Shown here piece after piece: positions 6,815-14,382 of a DNA stretch of 35,452 bases (its first letter is position 1; each line of letters begins with the position of its first letter). The notes under the pieces are model-generated. The model worked only from the letters and a program-made list of their open reading frames with translations. It searched no databases and was not told the origin of the DNA. The DNA lies in the NCBI GenBank assembly GCA_025935435.1, contig JAICVH010000001.1, positions 1-35,452 on the forward strand, in the 5' to 3' direction. This DNA is from Burkholderiales bacterium (GTDB taxonomy: Bacteria; Pseudomonadota; Gammaproteobacteria; Burkholderiales; Casimicrobiaceae). The position numbers were made by a program, and so were the translations under genes.

Positions 6815-8222
6815 GCCGCACCGCGCGCGGCGTACCAGCGACCGAACGACGGCGCTGTCGATCACCAATCCGGCCACCGGTGCGGTGGTGCTGCGCATCG
6901 CGGCCGACGGCCCCAGGGAAGTCGCGGCGCGCTATGCGACCGCTCGCGCCGCGCAGCCGCGCTGGGCAGCGACGCCGCTTCGCAGGCGTCTTGCAACGAT
7001 CGCCAAGTTCCGCGAACTCGTCGTGGCCCGTACGGAGACGCTCGCGCACACACTCACGCAGGAAGTCGGCAAGCCGATCCGCCAGTCGCGAAACGAACTG
7101 AAAGGGCTGCTCGCGCGGCTCGATTTCTTCCTCGACGCATCGACCCGCGCGCTGCGCGAGGAGAAGGTGTTCGCCGATGCCGCGCAGAAGCTCGACGAGC
7201 GCATCACGCACGAGCCGCTCGGCGTCATCGCCAATATTTCCGCATGGAACTATCCATACTTCGTCGGCAGCAACGTATTCGTGCCCGCCCTCGTCGCCGG
7301 CAACGCGGTGCTGTACAAGCCCTCTGAGTTCGCGACGCTCACCGGTCGGCACATTGCCGATCTCATGCATGCCGCCGGCGTTCCCGAGGACGTGTTCGTC
7401 CCGGTGCTCGGCGGCGGCGCGACTGGCGCCGCACTGTTGCGGCAACCGGTCGATGGCGTGTTCTTCACCGGCTCGTATGCGACAGGCGCGAAGATCGCGG
7501 CGAGCGCCGGAAAACGCATGATCAAGGTCCAGCTCGAACTCGGCGGCAAGGACCCGGTGTACGTGTGTGACGACGTCGATGTCGCGGCGACCGCCGCGGC
7601 AGTCGCCGACGGGGCGTTCTACAACACCGGCCAGTCGTGCTGCTCGGTCGAACGCATCTACGTCCACGAAGCGATCTACACGCCGTTCGTCGATGCCTTC
7701 GTTGCCGAGGTCGAGCGCTATCGAATCGGCGATCCGACCGACGAAGCGACGTACATCGGCGCCATCACGCGACGCCCGCAGCTCGATGTGCTGCGCCGGC
7801 AGGTGCAGGATGCGCGGCGCAAGGGTGCCCGCGTTGCACTCGGCGGTTCACCGATCAAGCGCAAGGGCAACTGGTTCGCGCCGACGGTGCTGACCGACGT
7901 CGATCACTCGATGCTCGTGATGCGCGAGGAAAGCTTCGGGCCGATCATCGGCATCCAGGCGGTCGCCGACGATGCGGCGGCCATCGACTTGATGAACGAT
8001 ACCGAGTACGGGCTCACGGCGGGCGTGTACACGCACGACGCGGCGCGCGCACGGCGCGTGCTCGCGCACGTCAACGCCGGCAGCGTCTACTGGAACTGCT
8101 GCGATCGCGTGAGTCCGCGATTGCCGTGGTCCGGTGTCAAGCACTCGGGGATGGGACTCACGCTGTCGACGATGGGCATCCAGACGTTCACGCGCCCGAA
8201 GGCGTGGCACCTGAAGACGTAG
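6792..8222 (+). CDS. NAD(P)-dependent aldehyde dehydrogenase (PuuC position)
   Basis: Protein of 476 residues with all aldehyde dehydrogenase hallmarks: N153 in AWNYP, E249 in QLELGGKDP, the catalytic cysteine C283 in NTGQSCCSVE (C284 follows directly), and EESFGPI near the C-terminus. I place the start at the GTG at 6792 because GGAGG at 6781-6785 lies six bases upstream; the longer open frame reading back into the hydrolase gene has no such support. It should oxidise the gamma-glutamyl-amino-aldehyde to the acid before hydrolysis by the PuuD-like enzyme. It is the last gene of the operon and faces the BatA-like gene across a 250-base region with nested inverted repeats. Confidence 0.88.
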   Translation: MRAKHAARPHRARRTSDRTTALSITNPATGAVVLRIAADGPREVAARYATARAAQPRWAATPLRRRLATIAKFRELVVARTETLAHTLTQEVGKPIRQSRNELKGLLARLDFFLDASTRALREEKVFADAAQKLDERITHEPLGVIANISAWNYPYFVGSNVFVPALVAGNAVLYKPSEFATLTGRHIADLMHAAGVPEDVFVPVLGGGATGAALLRQPVDGVFFTGSYATGAKIAASAGKRMIKVQLELGGKDPVYVCDDVDVAATAAAVADGAFYNTGQSCCSVERIYVHEAIYTPFVDAFVAEVERYRIGDPTDEATYIGAITRRPQLDVLRRQVQDARRKGARVALGGSPIKRKGNWFAPTVLTDVDHSMLVMREESFGPIIGIQAVADDAAAIDLMNDTEYGLTAGVYTHDAARARRVLAHVNAGSVYWNCCDRVSPRLPWSGVKHSGMGLTLSTMGIQTFTRPKAWHLKT

Positions 8223-8230
8223 CCGAGCGC

Positions 8231-8391
8231 GACCGCGGGCAAGCGGCGCCGCGCGCTCCACGTCCGTAAACGCCGATCTGCGGGTTTCCGGCGCGGCGGC
8301 TTGGCGTCGCGCTACGCGCGCGAACAACTGGGCCGCGCCACCCGCGACGACCGGCACTCCCAGTCGCGCGCGACACCGCTTGCCCGCGGTC
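8231..8391. repeat. Nested inverted repeats between convergent genes
   Basis: The outer arms at 8231-8255 and 8367-8391 match at 23 of 25 positions when inverted; both contain ACCGCGGGCAAGCGG or its complement. Inside them 8280-8297 and 8332-8345 form a second, shorter inverted pair (GCGGGT and GGCGCGGC blocks, with a 4-base insertion in the left arm). The whole unit of about 160 bases could fold into one long hairpin and fills most of the gap between the aldehyde dehydrogenase and the BatA-like gene, which converge here. It has no T-tract, so a classical terminator is not evident. No protein-coding gene is supported in 8223-8475. Confidence 0.5.
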
Positions 8392-8475
8392 CTGACGCAG
8401 CGGTGGTACGCCGCTCGTTACGTGCCGCACGAACGGGCGGCGCGTGACTGGATGGACAGCCACGGCCTTGCCCGC

Positions 8476-9531
8476 CTAAGCGACGCGGTTGAACCAGACC
8501 AGTGACAGCGTCAGCGCGATCAGCACCAGCACGGCGGCCGCCGCAGCGAACAGCGACGTGATCTCGATGCTTTGGCGTTCGAGAACGAGTCTGGAATTGA
8601 GGCTCTGATAGACCTTCGTCAGGTCGGCCGCGGTGCCCGCATAGAAATACTCGCCGCGCGTGATGTCCGCGACCGCCTTCAGCGTCTCCTCGTCGAGTCG
8701 CACGTACGCAGACCAGCCTTCGAAGCCGATCATTGCGCCGGCCGCGGTGCCGAAGCCGACGGTGAACACACGCAGCCCGCGATCGGCCGCCATGCGCGCG
8801 GCGTCGAGCGGATCGGGTCCGGTCGTACGGCGGCCGTCACTCATCAGGATCACCACGGCGTTGTTGTACGAGCCAGGCGGAACCGGTGCCACCTTCGGCG
8901 GCTCGGGTTTGCTCGGGTCGAGTTTGCGGCCGCGCTCCGGTGAGCCGCGCCAGTAGCCGCCGGGAACCGAAAGCGACGCGACATCGATCCCCGCATCAGG
9001 AAACAGCGTGCCGAGCGCGACGTAAAGCGCGCTGCCCGTCGCAGTTCCGCGCTGCAGCTGAAACCCGTCGATCGCCGCGAGCAGCGCTTCCTTGTCGCGG
9101 GTCGGCGGTTGCACGAGCGACGCCGATGCGCCGAAGGCGACGATGCCGATGCGCGCATTGGCCGGATGCTCCTCGATGAACGACTTCGCGGCGATCTGCG
9201 CCGCCGTCAGCCGATTGGGCTCGACGTCGGTCGCGCCCATGCTGAGCGACACGTCGATCGCCAGCATGATCGTCTGTTGCTGCGACGGCAGCGTGACCAT
9301 GGCGGTGGGCCGCGCGATGGCGACCAGCATCGTGACGAGTGACAGCAGCAACACGAGCGGCGGAACGTGTCGGCGGATTCGTTCGCCGGGGCCGAGGGCA
9401 TCCTTCAGGAGCGCAAGGCTCGGATAACGAATCGCGCCCTTCTTCTTGCGCCGCAGCCACCAGACGTAGGCCGCGACCAGCGCCGGAACGGCGAGCAGCC
9501 ACAACAGCATCGTCGGCCACAAGAATTTCAT
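8476..9531 (-). CDS. BatA-like von Willebrand factor A domain membrane protein
   Basis: Protein of 351 residues. Two N-terminal membrane helices (about 5-26 and 57-74, with a basic loop WLRRKKKG between them), a periplasm-facing von Willebrand A domain (about 88-300) and a C-terminal helix (about 325-347) give the BatA/BatB layout. The metal-ion-dependent adhesion site is visible as DVSLSM (D93, S95, S97), a Thr in the QRGTATGS segment and an Asp in ILMSDGRRT. A proline- and lysine-rich insertion lies at about 200-218. Relatives work with a MoxR ATPase and a DUF58 protein, often in envelope stress or in maturation of other proteins; neither partner gene is here. It follows folD with an ATGA overlap, an unusual pairing. 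Confidence 0.8.
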   Translation of the reverse strand: MKFLWPTMLLWLLAVPALVAAYVWWLRRKKKGAIRYPSLALLKDALGPGERIRRHVPPLVLLLSLVTMLVAIARPTAMVTLPSQQQTIMLAIDVSLSMGATDVEPNRLTAAQIAAKSFIEEHPANARIGIVAFGASASLVQPPTRDKEALLAAIDGFQLQRGTATGSALYVALGTLFPDAGIDVASLSVPGGYWRGSPERGRKLDPSKPEPPKVAPVPPGSYNNAVVILMSDGRRTTGPDPLDAARMAADRGLRVFTVGFGTAAGAMIGFEGWSAYVRLDEETLKAVADITRGEYFYAGTAADLTKVYQSLNSRLVLERQSIEITSLFAAAAAVLVLIALTLSLVWFNRVA

Positions 9532-10400
9532 GGGGATCCTCGAGGCTGCGCGTCCTGCAATTCGGCCGCGCGCAGCGTGTTTGCAAGCAGCGTCGCAATG
9601 GTCATCGGTCCGACACCGCCGGGCACCGGCGTGATCCAGCCTGCGCGCTCGCGGGCGGATGCGAAATCGACATCACCGGAGAGGCTTCCGTCGGCGTTGC
9701 GATTGATTCCCACGTCGATGACGATTGCGCCCTCTGCTATCCAGTCGCCCTGCACGAAATTCGCCTTGCCGACCGCCGCGACCACGATGTCGGCGCGCCG
9801 GACGATGCCGGGCAGGTCGCGCGTCGCCGAATGACAGATCGTCACTGTACAACGGGCCATCAGCAGTTCGAGCGCCATCGGCCGACCGACGATGTTCGAC
9901 TGGCCGATCACGACCGCATGCTTGCCCACGAGGTCCTCTCCCGTCTCGGCCAGCAGACGCATGCAGCCGTATGGCGTGCACGGGCGCAACGTCGGCAGCT
10001 TCAGCACCAGGCGTCCGACGTTGTACGGGTGGAAACCATCGACGTCCTTGCGCCAGTCGATCCCCTCGATGACGCGCTCGGATCGGATCTGCTTGGGCAG
10101 CGGCAATTGCACGAGAATTCCGTGCACGGACGCGTCACCGTTAAGGCGATCGATCGTACGCAGCAGCGCCTCCTCGGTCGCATCGGCGGCAAGATCGACG
10201 GCGAACGAGCGCATGCCTGCCGCCTCGGTCATCCGCCGCTTGTTCCGTACATAGATTTGCGACGCCGCGTGCTCGCCGACCAGCACGACGGCGAGCCCCG
10301 GTGCAGCCTTGCCCGCGGCACACCGGGCATCGACGGCGCGGCGGACCTCAATGGTCAGCCGTTCGGAGATGGCCTTGCCATCGAGGATGCGTGCGGTCAT
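9528..10400 (-). CDS. folD: Bifunctional methylenetetrahydrofolate dehydrogenase/cyclohydrolase
   Basis: Protein of 290 residues, the standard FolD length. It interconverts 5,10-methylene-, methenyl- and 10-formyl-tetrahydrofolate in the cytosol. Visible motifs are YVRNK with the catalytic lysine K54, GILVQLPLP, DVDGFHP, TPYGC, the nucleotide loop VIGQSNIVGRPMA (often GRSNIVGKP in relatives) and TPVPGGVGPMT near the C-terminus. The gene starts 40 bases from the divergent Nudix gene and ends in an ATGA overlap with the BatA-like gene. No clear ribosome-binding site precedes the ATG. Confidence 0.96.
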   Translation of the reverse strand: MTARILDGKAISERLTIEVRRAVDARCAAGKAAPGLAVVLVGEHAASQIYVRNKRRMTEAAGMRSFAVDLAADATEEALLRTIDRLNGDASVHGILVQLPLPKQIRSERVIEGIDWRKDVDGFHPYNVGRLVLKLPTLRPCTPYGCMRLLAETGEDLVGKHAVVIGQSNIVGRPMALELLMARCTVTICHSATRDLPGIVRRADIVVAAVGKANFVQGDWIAEGAIVIDVGINRNADGSLSGDVDFASARERAGWITPVPGGVGPMTIATLLANTLRAAELQDAQPRGSP

Positions 10401-10428
10401 GCCAGAAGGTCGGCGCCGCGGGCCCGTC

Positions 10429-10434
10429 TAGAAT
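10429..10434 (+). promoter_or_regulatory. Probable -10 box (TAGAAT) of the Nudix gene, leaderless arrangement
   Basis: TAGAAT lies in the 40-base gap between divergent folD and the Nudix gene. Only six bases separate it from the GTG start, so transcription would begin at or next to the start codon. There is no Shine-Dalgarno in the gap and no good -35. The same spacing is seen at phnR (19634-19646). Confidence 0.4.
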
Positions 10435-10440
10435 GCCGCG

Positions 10441-11277
10441 GTGATCGAGCCTGCAATTCTAGCGGCAATCCGCGCGCGACTCGATCGGGCGCAGGCGGTT
10501 GGCGACCTGCGCTACCGGCCGTTCGTCGTGGCGGGCGTCCCGGCCGGGTTGATCGACGACGCGCGCGCTGACCGCCTCGCGGGCTTCGGGCCGAATCTGT
10601 TCATTGTGCAAGCCGACGCGGTGATGCTCGCGGACCGGCTCGCCGATGAAAGCTCGCGGTCGAGCGCGCTTCGCGACGTCGCGCTGGCGCTGCGAGCGGA
10701 GGGTGCGCTTCCGGCGTGGCGCGACGAGATCTATGCGGTCGCGACCGAATTCGGCGCGCCGACGCTCGCCCGTCTCGAACGCGGCGCCGCGCGTTATTTC
10801 GGCATTCGCACGTGGGCCGCGCACGTGAACGGCGTCGTTGGGCGCGATGCTGCGCACATGTGGTTCGCACGCAGAAGTCCCGCCAAGGCCGTCGATCCGG
10901 GCCTGCTCGACAACCTGGTCGGCGGGGGCATCGCCGCCAACCTTTCAGTCGAGCAGACGGTCATCAAGGAAGCATGGGAAGAAGCGGGCATCGACGCAGC
11001 ACTCGCCCGCCGCGCACGCCCCACCGGCATCGTGCACGTCACGCGGCCGATGTTCGACGGCCTGCAGCGTGAAACGGTGTTCGTGCACGACCTCTCGCTG
11101 CCCGAAGCATTCGTGCCGCATAACCAGGATGGCGAAGCCGTCGAGCATCGCCTCGTTGGCCTCGCCGATGCAGCGCGTCTCGTGGCATACGAGGGCGGAC
11201 CCGACGAAGTCACGATCGACGCCAGCGCGGTCGTCCTCGACTACCTGCTTCGACACCGCTCTGTATCGAACGTGTAA
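10441..11277 (+). CDS. DUF4743-Nudix hydrolase (thiamine-diphosphate-related family)
   Basis: Protein of 278 residues. The first about 120 residues are the DUF4743 domain (RYRPFVVAGVPAGLI early, then YFGIRTWAAHVNG) and the rest is a Nudix domain. The Nudix box at 161-184 reads GGGIAANLSVEQ then KEAWEEAGI, with Lys in place of the usual Arg before the first Glu. This variant is typical of the yeast TNR3 / plant NUDX20-24 branch, where members hydrolyse damaged (oxo, oxy) forms of thiamine diphosphate. That role is inferred from family knowledge. The start is a GTG six bases after a TAGAAT box, with no ribosome-binding site, suggesting leaderless translation. No thiamine gene is adjacent. Confidence 0.82.
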   Translation: MIEPAILAAIRARLDRAQAVGDLRYRPFVVAGVPAGLIDDARADRLAGFGPNLFIVQADAVMLADRLADESSRSSALRDVALALRAEGALPAWRDEIYAVATEFGAPTLARLERGAARYFGIRTWAAHVNGVVGRDAAHMWFARRSPAKAVDPGLLDNLVGGGIAANLSVEQTVIKEAWEEAGIDAALARRARPTGIVHVTRPMFDGLQRETVFVHDLSLPEAFVPHNQDGEAVEHRLVGLADAARLVAYEGGPDEVTIDASAVVLDYLLRHRSVSNV

Positions 11278-11316
11278 TCGCGGTACGAGCGTGGGGCGCA
11301 GCGGCGGTCGTTGCCG

Positions 11317-11367
11317 TTGCCTCACAGGCAAGGCGACTTGACCCAGCGTCATGTGCCGGAACAGAAT
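11317..11367 (+). promoter_or_regulatory. Candidate promoter with upstream dyad for the TAXI-TRAP operon
   Basis: TTGACC at 11338-11343 (five of six to the -35 consensus) and CAGAAT at 11362-11367 (four of six to the -10) are 18 bases apart. A short dyad TTGCCT-CAC-AGGCAA at 11317-11331 lies just upstream of the -35 and could bind a regulator. The rest of the 151-base gap holds only the ribosome-binding site of the binding-protein gene. Confidence 0.4.
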
Positions 11368-11428
11368 CGCCCGGTTGCCAAGATGCGTGCCGGCTTGGAC
11401 CAGGCACGCCAACGAACGGAGGAAACCG

Positions 11429-12370
11429 ATGAATCACCCGATCAGAGCGATCACGCTGTTTGCATGCGCGACGCTGGCGTTGCCCGCGCTGGCGCAGCAG
11501 GTCACGTTCATGACCGGACCCCAGGGCGGATCCTGGATTCCGCTCGGCGGCGCGCTGAAGAGCATGTGGGAGAAGGACGTGCCTGGGCTTTCGATCCAGC
11601 AGACCCCCGGCGCGGGGATTGCCAATGTGCGCGGCGTCGACGAAGGCAAGGCGCAGATCGGCTTTGCGAATTCGGCAACGACCGTCGACGGCGTCGAAGG
11701 TCGGCCGCCGTATCCGAAAAAAACGACGAAGGTGTGCCAGGTCGCCAATCTCTATCCGCAATACTTCCAGGTCGTCGCGCTGAAGGATGCGAACGTCAAG
11801 TCGTTTGCCGACTGGAAGGGCAAATCGCTCGTCACGCAGCCGAAGGGCAATACCGCGGAAATCCTCACGGCGGACGTGCTGAAGATCAACGGAATGACGT
11901 ATCAGTCGCTCGGCAAGGTGAACTTCCAGGCGGCCTACACCGACGCCGTGTCGATGATGAAAGACGGACATGCACAGGTGTTCACGCTCGGGACTACGTC
12001 GCCGGCGTCAGCGGTCATGGACCTCGCCAGCGCGCGTGACATCGATATCGTGCCGGTCGACGACAAGACGATGAGCGAGCTGAACAAGATGAACCCCGGC
12101 TATCACAAGCTCATCATCAAGGCGGGTACGTATCCGAAGCAGGACAAGGATATTCCTGCGATCGGCTACACGACGCACGTGATCGCCGCATGCGACCTGC
12201 CCGAAGACACGGTATACAAGATGACCAAGGCGATGGCGACGCACATCGCCGACATGGCGGCTGTCGTCAAGCCGATCACTGGCCTCACTGTCAAGGACAT
12301 GGCGGTCGACATCGGCGTGCCGATGCACAAGGGCGCCGCCAAGTACTACAAGGAAGTCGGCGCAATGTAA
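11429..12370 (+). CDS. TAXI-family TRAP transporter solute-binding protein
   Basis: Protein of 313 residues with a Sec signal peptide of about 22 residues ending ALPALA before QQ, so it is periplasmic. The mature protein follows the TAXI pattern: TFMTGPQGGSWIPLGGAL at the start, GKAQIGFANSATTVDG, and the second-lobe CDLPEDTVYKMTKAM. It captures a ligand (acidic or small organic solutes in known cases) for the fused permease encoded next. The start ATG is chosen because GGAGG at 11418-11422 stands six bases upstream and the signal peptide begins there; the open frame extends 26 codons further without support. The ligand cannot be predicted. Confidence 0.92.
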   Translation: MNHPIRAITLFACATLALPALAQQVTFMTGPQGGSWIPLGGALKSMWEKDVPGLSIQQTPGAGIANVRGVDEGKAQIGFANSATTVDGVEGRPPYPKKTTKVCQVANLYPQYFQVVALKDANVKSFADWKGKSLVTQPKGNTAEILTADVLKINGMTYQSLGKVNFQAAYTDAVSMMKDGHAQVFTLGTTSPASAVMDLASARDIDIVPVDDKTMSELNKMNPGYHKLIIKAGTYPKQDKDIPAIGYTTHVIAACDLPEDTVYKMTKAMATHIADMAAVVKPITGLTVKDMAVDIGVPMHKGAAKYYKEVGAM

Positions 12371-12407
12371 GGGCGGTCCGGCGGCCGCCGGACCAGCGCC
12401 TCTTCCC

Positions 12408-14291
12408 TTGGAAGCTCCGGTAGCTACTCCGCAGGTCGCCATCGTCTCCGAGGAGGCGCTGGCGACGACGCCGACCAGCATCGCGGTGCGTGGCCTCGTG
12501 CAGGCCATCGCGGTGGCGATGTCGCTGTACCACATGTACGTCGCCGCCTTCGGGCCGCCCGAGGCGATCATCTTTCGCGGCACGCATCTGCTGTTCGCGC
12601 TGACGCTCGTCTTCCTGCTCTACCCGACGCGACCGGGACGCCCGGCCTGGCGAACGCTCGACTTCGCGCTGCTCGCGCTGGGCTTCGGCTTCGTGCTGCA
12701 CATCTTCGCGAACTACGACTACTTCATCAACCGCATCATCTACATCGATGACCTGACGAACTGGGACCGCTTCTATGCGCTCGTCGCCGTCGCGATCGTG
12801 CTCGAAGGCACGCGGCGCGTCATCGGGCTCGCACTGCCGCTGACGTCGATCGGGTTTCTCGTGTACGCGGTCGCGTTCACCAACGTCAAGCCCGACGTGC
12901 TGCTCGAACAACTCTACCTGTCGAGCGAAGGCATCTTCGGCTCGACGCTCGGCGTCTCCGCGAGCTACGTAATGCTCTTCGTGCTGTTCGGCGCATTCAT
13001 GGAACGAAGCGGCACCGGGCAATTGTTCATGGACTTTGCGATGTCGCTGACCGGCCACACGGCGGGTGGACCAGGCAAGGTTTCCGTCGTGTCGTCAAGC
13101 CTGTTCGGCACCGTTTCGGGCAGCGCGGTTGCGAACGTCATGGTCGACGGGCCGATCACGATTCCGCTGATGAAGCGCACCGGCTTTCGGCCGCCCTTCG
13201 CCGCAGCGATCGAAGCGGTCGCATCGACCGGCGGGCAGATCATGCCGCCGGTGATGGGCGCTGCGGCGTTCGTGATGGCCGAATTTCTCGCCGTTCCGTA
13301 CCTGCAGGTCGCGCTGTGGGCGACGATCCCGGCGGTGCTCTATTACGTCGCCGTCTTCTTCGCCGTCCATTTCGAGGCGAAGCGCCACGGACTCGCGGGC
13401 GTCCCGCGCAGCGAATTGCCGCGGCTCGGTCGCGTCATGATCGTGCGCGGGCACCTGTTCATTCCCGTGCTCATCGTCCTGTTCGGTCTGGTGCTCGGCT
13501 ATTCGGCACCACTGTGCGCGTTGGCAGGCGCCCTCGTCTGCATCCCGGTCGCGTTGATGCGGGCGACGACGCGCGCGGGTATACAGTGGCGCAGCGTGTA
13601 TGACGCGCTGGTGGATGGCGCGCGCAACACGCTCGGCGTCGCGATGGCGTGCGCATGCGCGGGCGTCGTCATCGGCGTCGTGACGATCACCGGACTCGGC
13701 ATCGTCTTCACGCAATTCGTCGTCGCGCTCGCGCAGAACTCGCTGATCCTCGCGCTCGTGCTGACGGCGATCGCCGGAATCATCCTCGGCATGGGAATGC
13801 CGACGACGCCGTCGTACATCGTGATGGTGTCGCTGCTCGTACCCGCCGTGATCAAGCTCGGCGCGGTGACTCCCGCCGCGCACATGTTCGCGTTCTATTT
13901 CGCGATTCTGTCCGCGATCACGCCGCCAGTTGCGCTCGCGGTGTTCGCGGCGGCGGGTCTTGCGCACACCGACTTGTGGACGTCGGGGTGGGAGGCGGTA
14001 CGCATCGCCGCACCGTCCTATCTGGTGCCGTTCATGTTCGTCTACGAGCCGTCGCTCTTGATGATGGGCGACGTAACGACGATCGTCACGTCGTCGATCA
14101 CGGCGATCATCGGCGTCATTTGTTGCGCGGCCGGCTTGATGGGGTATCTCAAGCGCGAATGCGCGTGGTGGGAACGCGCGTTGCTGCTCGCTGCGGCGGC
14201 GCTACTGATCAAGCCCGGCTACATCACCGACGTCCTCGGGCTTGGGTTGCTCGCGCTCGTGCTCGTCGTGCAGTTTCGAGCCCCGAAATAG
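12408..14291 (+). CDS. TRAP transporter fused permease (DctQ-DctM, 4TM/12TM type)
   Basis: Protein of 627 residues, almost entirely hydrophobic. The first about 160 residues are the small DctQ-like part; the large DctM-like part follows, with family signatures SVVSSSLFGTVSGSAVANVM, STGGQIMPPVMGAAAFVMAE and GIILGMGMPTTPSYIVMV. The C-terminal about 100 residues contain a further membrane domain common in fused TRAP permeases. It drives ion-coupled uptake of the ligand bound by the preceding TAXI protein, from which it is separated by 37 bases. The most upstream start is a TTG at 12408 without a visible ribosome-binding site, so the true N-terminus may be slightly internal. Confidence 0.9.
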   Translation: MEAPVATPQVAIVSEEALATTPTSIAVRGLVQAIAVAMSLYHMYVAAFGPPEAIIFRGTHLLFALTLVFLLYPTRPGRPAWRTLDFALLALGFGFVLHIFANYDYFINRIIYIDDLTNWDRFYALVAVAIVLEGTRRVIGLALPLTSIGFLVYAVAFTNVKPDVLLEQLYLSSEGIFGSTLGVSASYVMLFVLFGAFMERSGTGQLFMDFAMSLTGHTAGGPGKVSVVSSSLFGTVSGSAVANVMVDGPITIPLMKRTGFRPPFAAAIEAVASTGGQIMPPVMGAAAFVMAEFLAVPYLQVALWATIPAVLYYVAVFFAVHFEAKRHGLAGVPRSELPRLGRVMIVRGHLFIPVLIVLFGLVLGYSAPLCALAGALVCIPVALMRATTRAGIQWRSVYDALVDGARNTLGVAMACACAGVVIGVVTITGLGIVFTQFVVALAQNSLILALVLTAIAGIILGMGMPTTPSYIVMVSLLVPAVIKLGAVTPAAHMFAFYFAILSAITPPVALAVFAAAGLAHTDLWTSGWEAVRIAAPSYLVPFMFVYEPSLLMMGDVTTIVTSSITAIIGVICCAAGLMGYLKRECAWWERALLLAAAALLIKPGYITDVLGLGLLALVLVVQFRAPK

Positions 14292-14310
14292 CGCCGCCAG
14301 GGTCGACCTT

Positions 14311-14337
14311 CTGCGGTAACGCTTGATGCGACCGCAG
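14311..14337. terminator. Hairpin between convergent TRAP permease and phnW genes
   Basis: CTGCGGT at 14311-14317 pairs with ACCGCAG at 14331-14337 around a 13-base loop, extendable by two G-T pairs. The position between two convergent genes fits a bidirectional transcription stop. No T-run follows on either strand, so a Rho-independent role is uncertain. Confidence 0.3.
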
Positions 14338-14349
14338 GGCGACCGCGTG

Positions 14350-14382
14350 GCGTCCGACTTAGGCGCGCGTCCGAGTTAGGCG
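14350..14382. repeat. Tandem 17-base duplication across the phnW stop codon
   Basis: The 16-base units at 14350-14365 and 14367-14382 differ at one position (GCGTCCGACTTAGGCG against GCGTCCGAGTTAGGCG) and have a 17-base period. On the minus strand the first-read copy contains the phnW TAA stop and the second repeats the stop-codon neighbourhood. It looks like a small local duplication. Confidence 0.5.
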
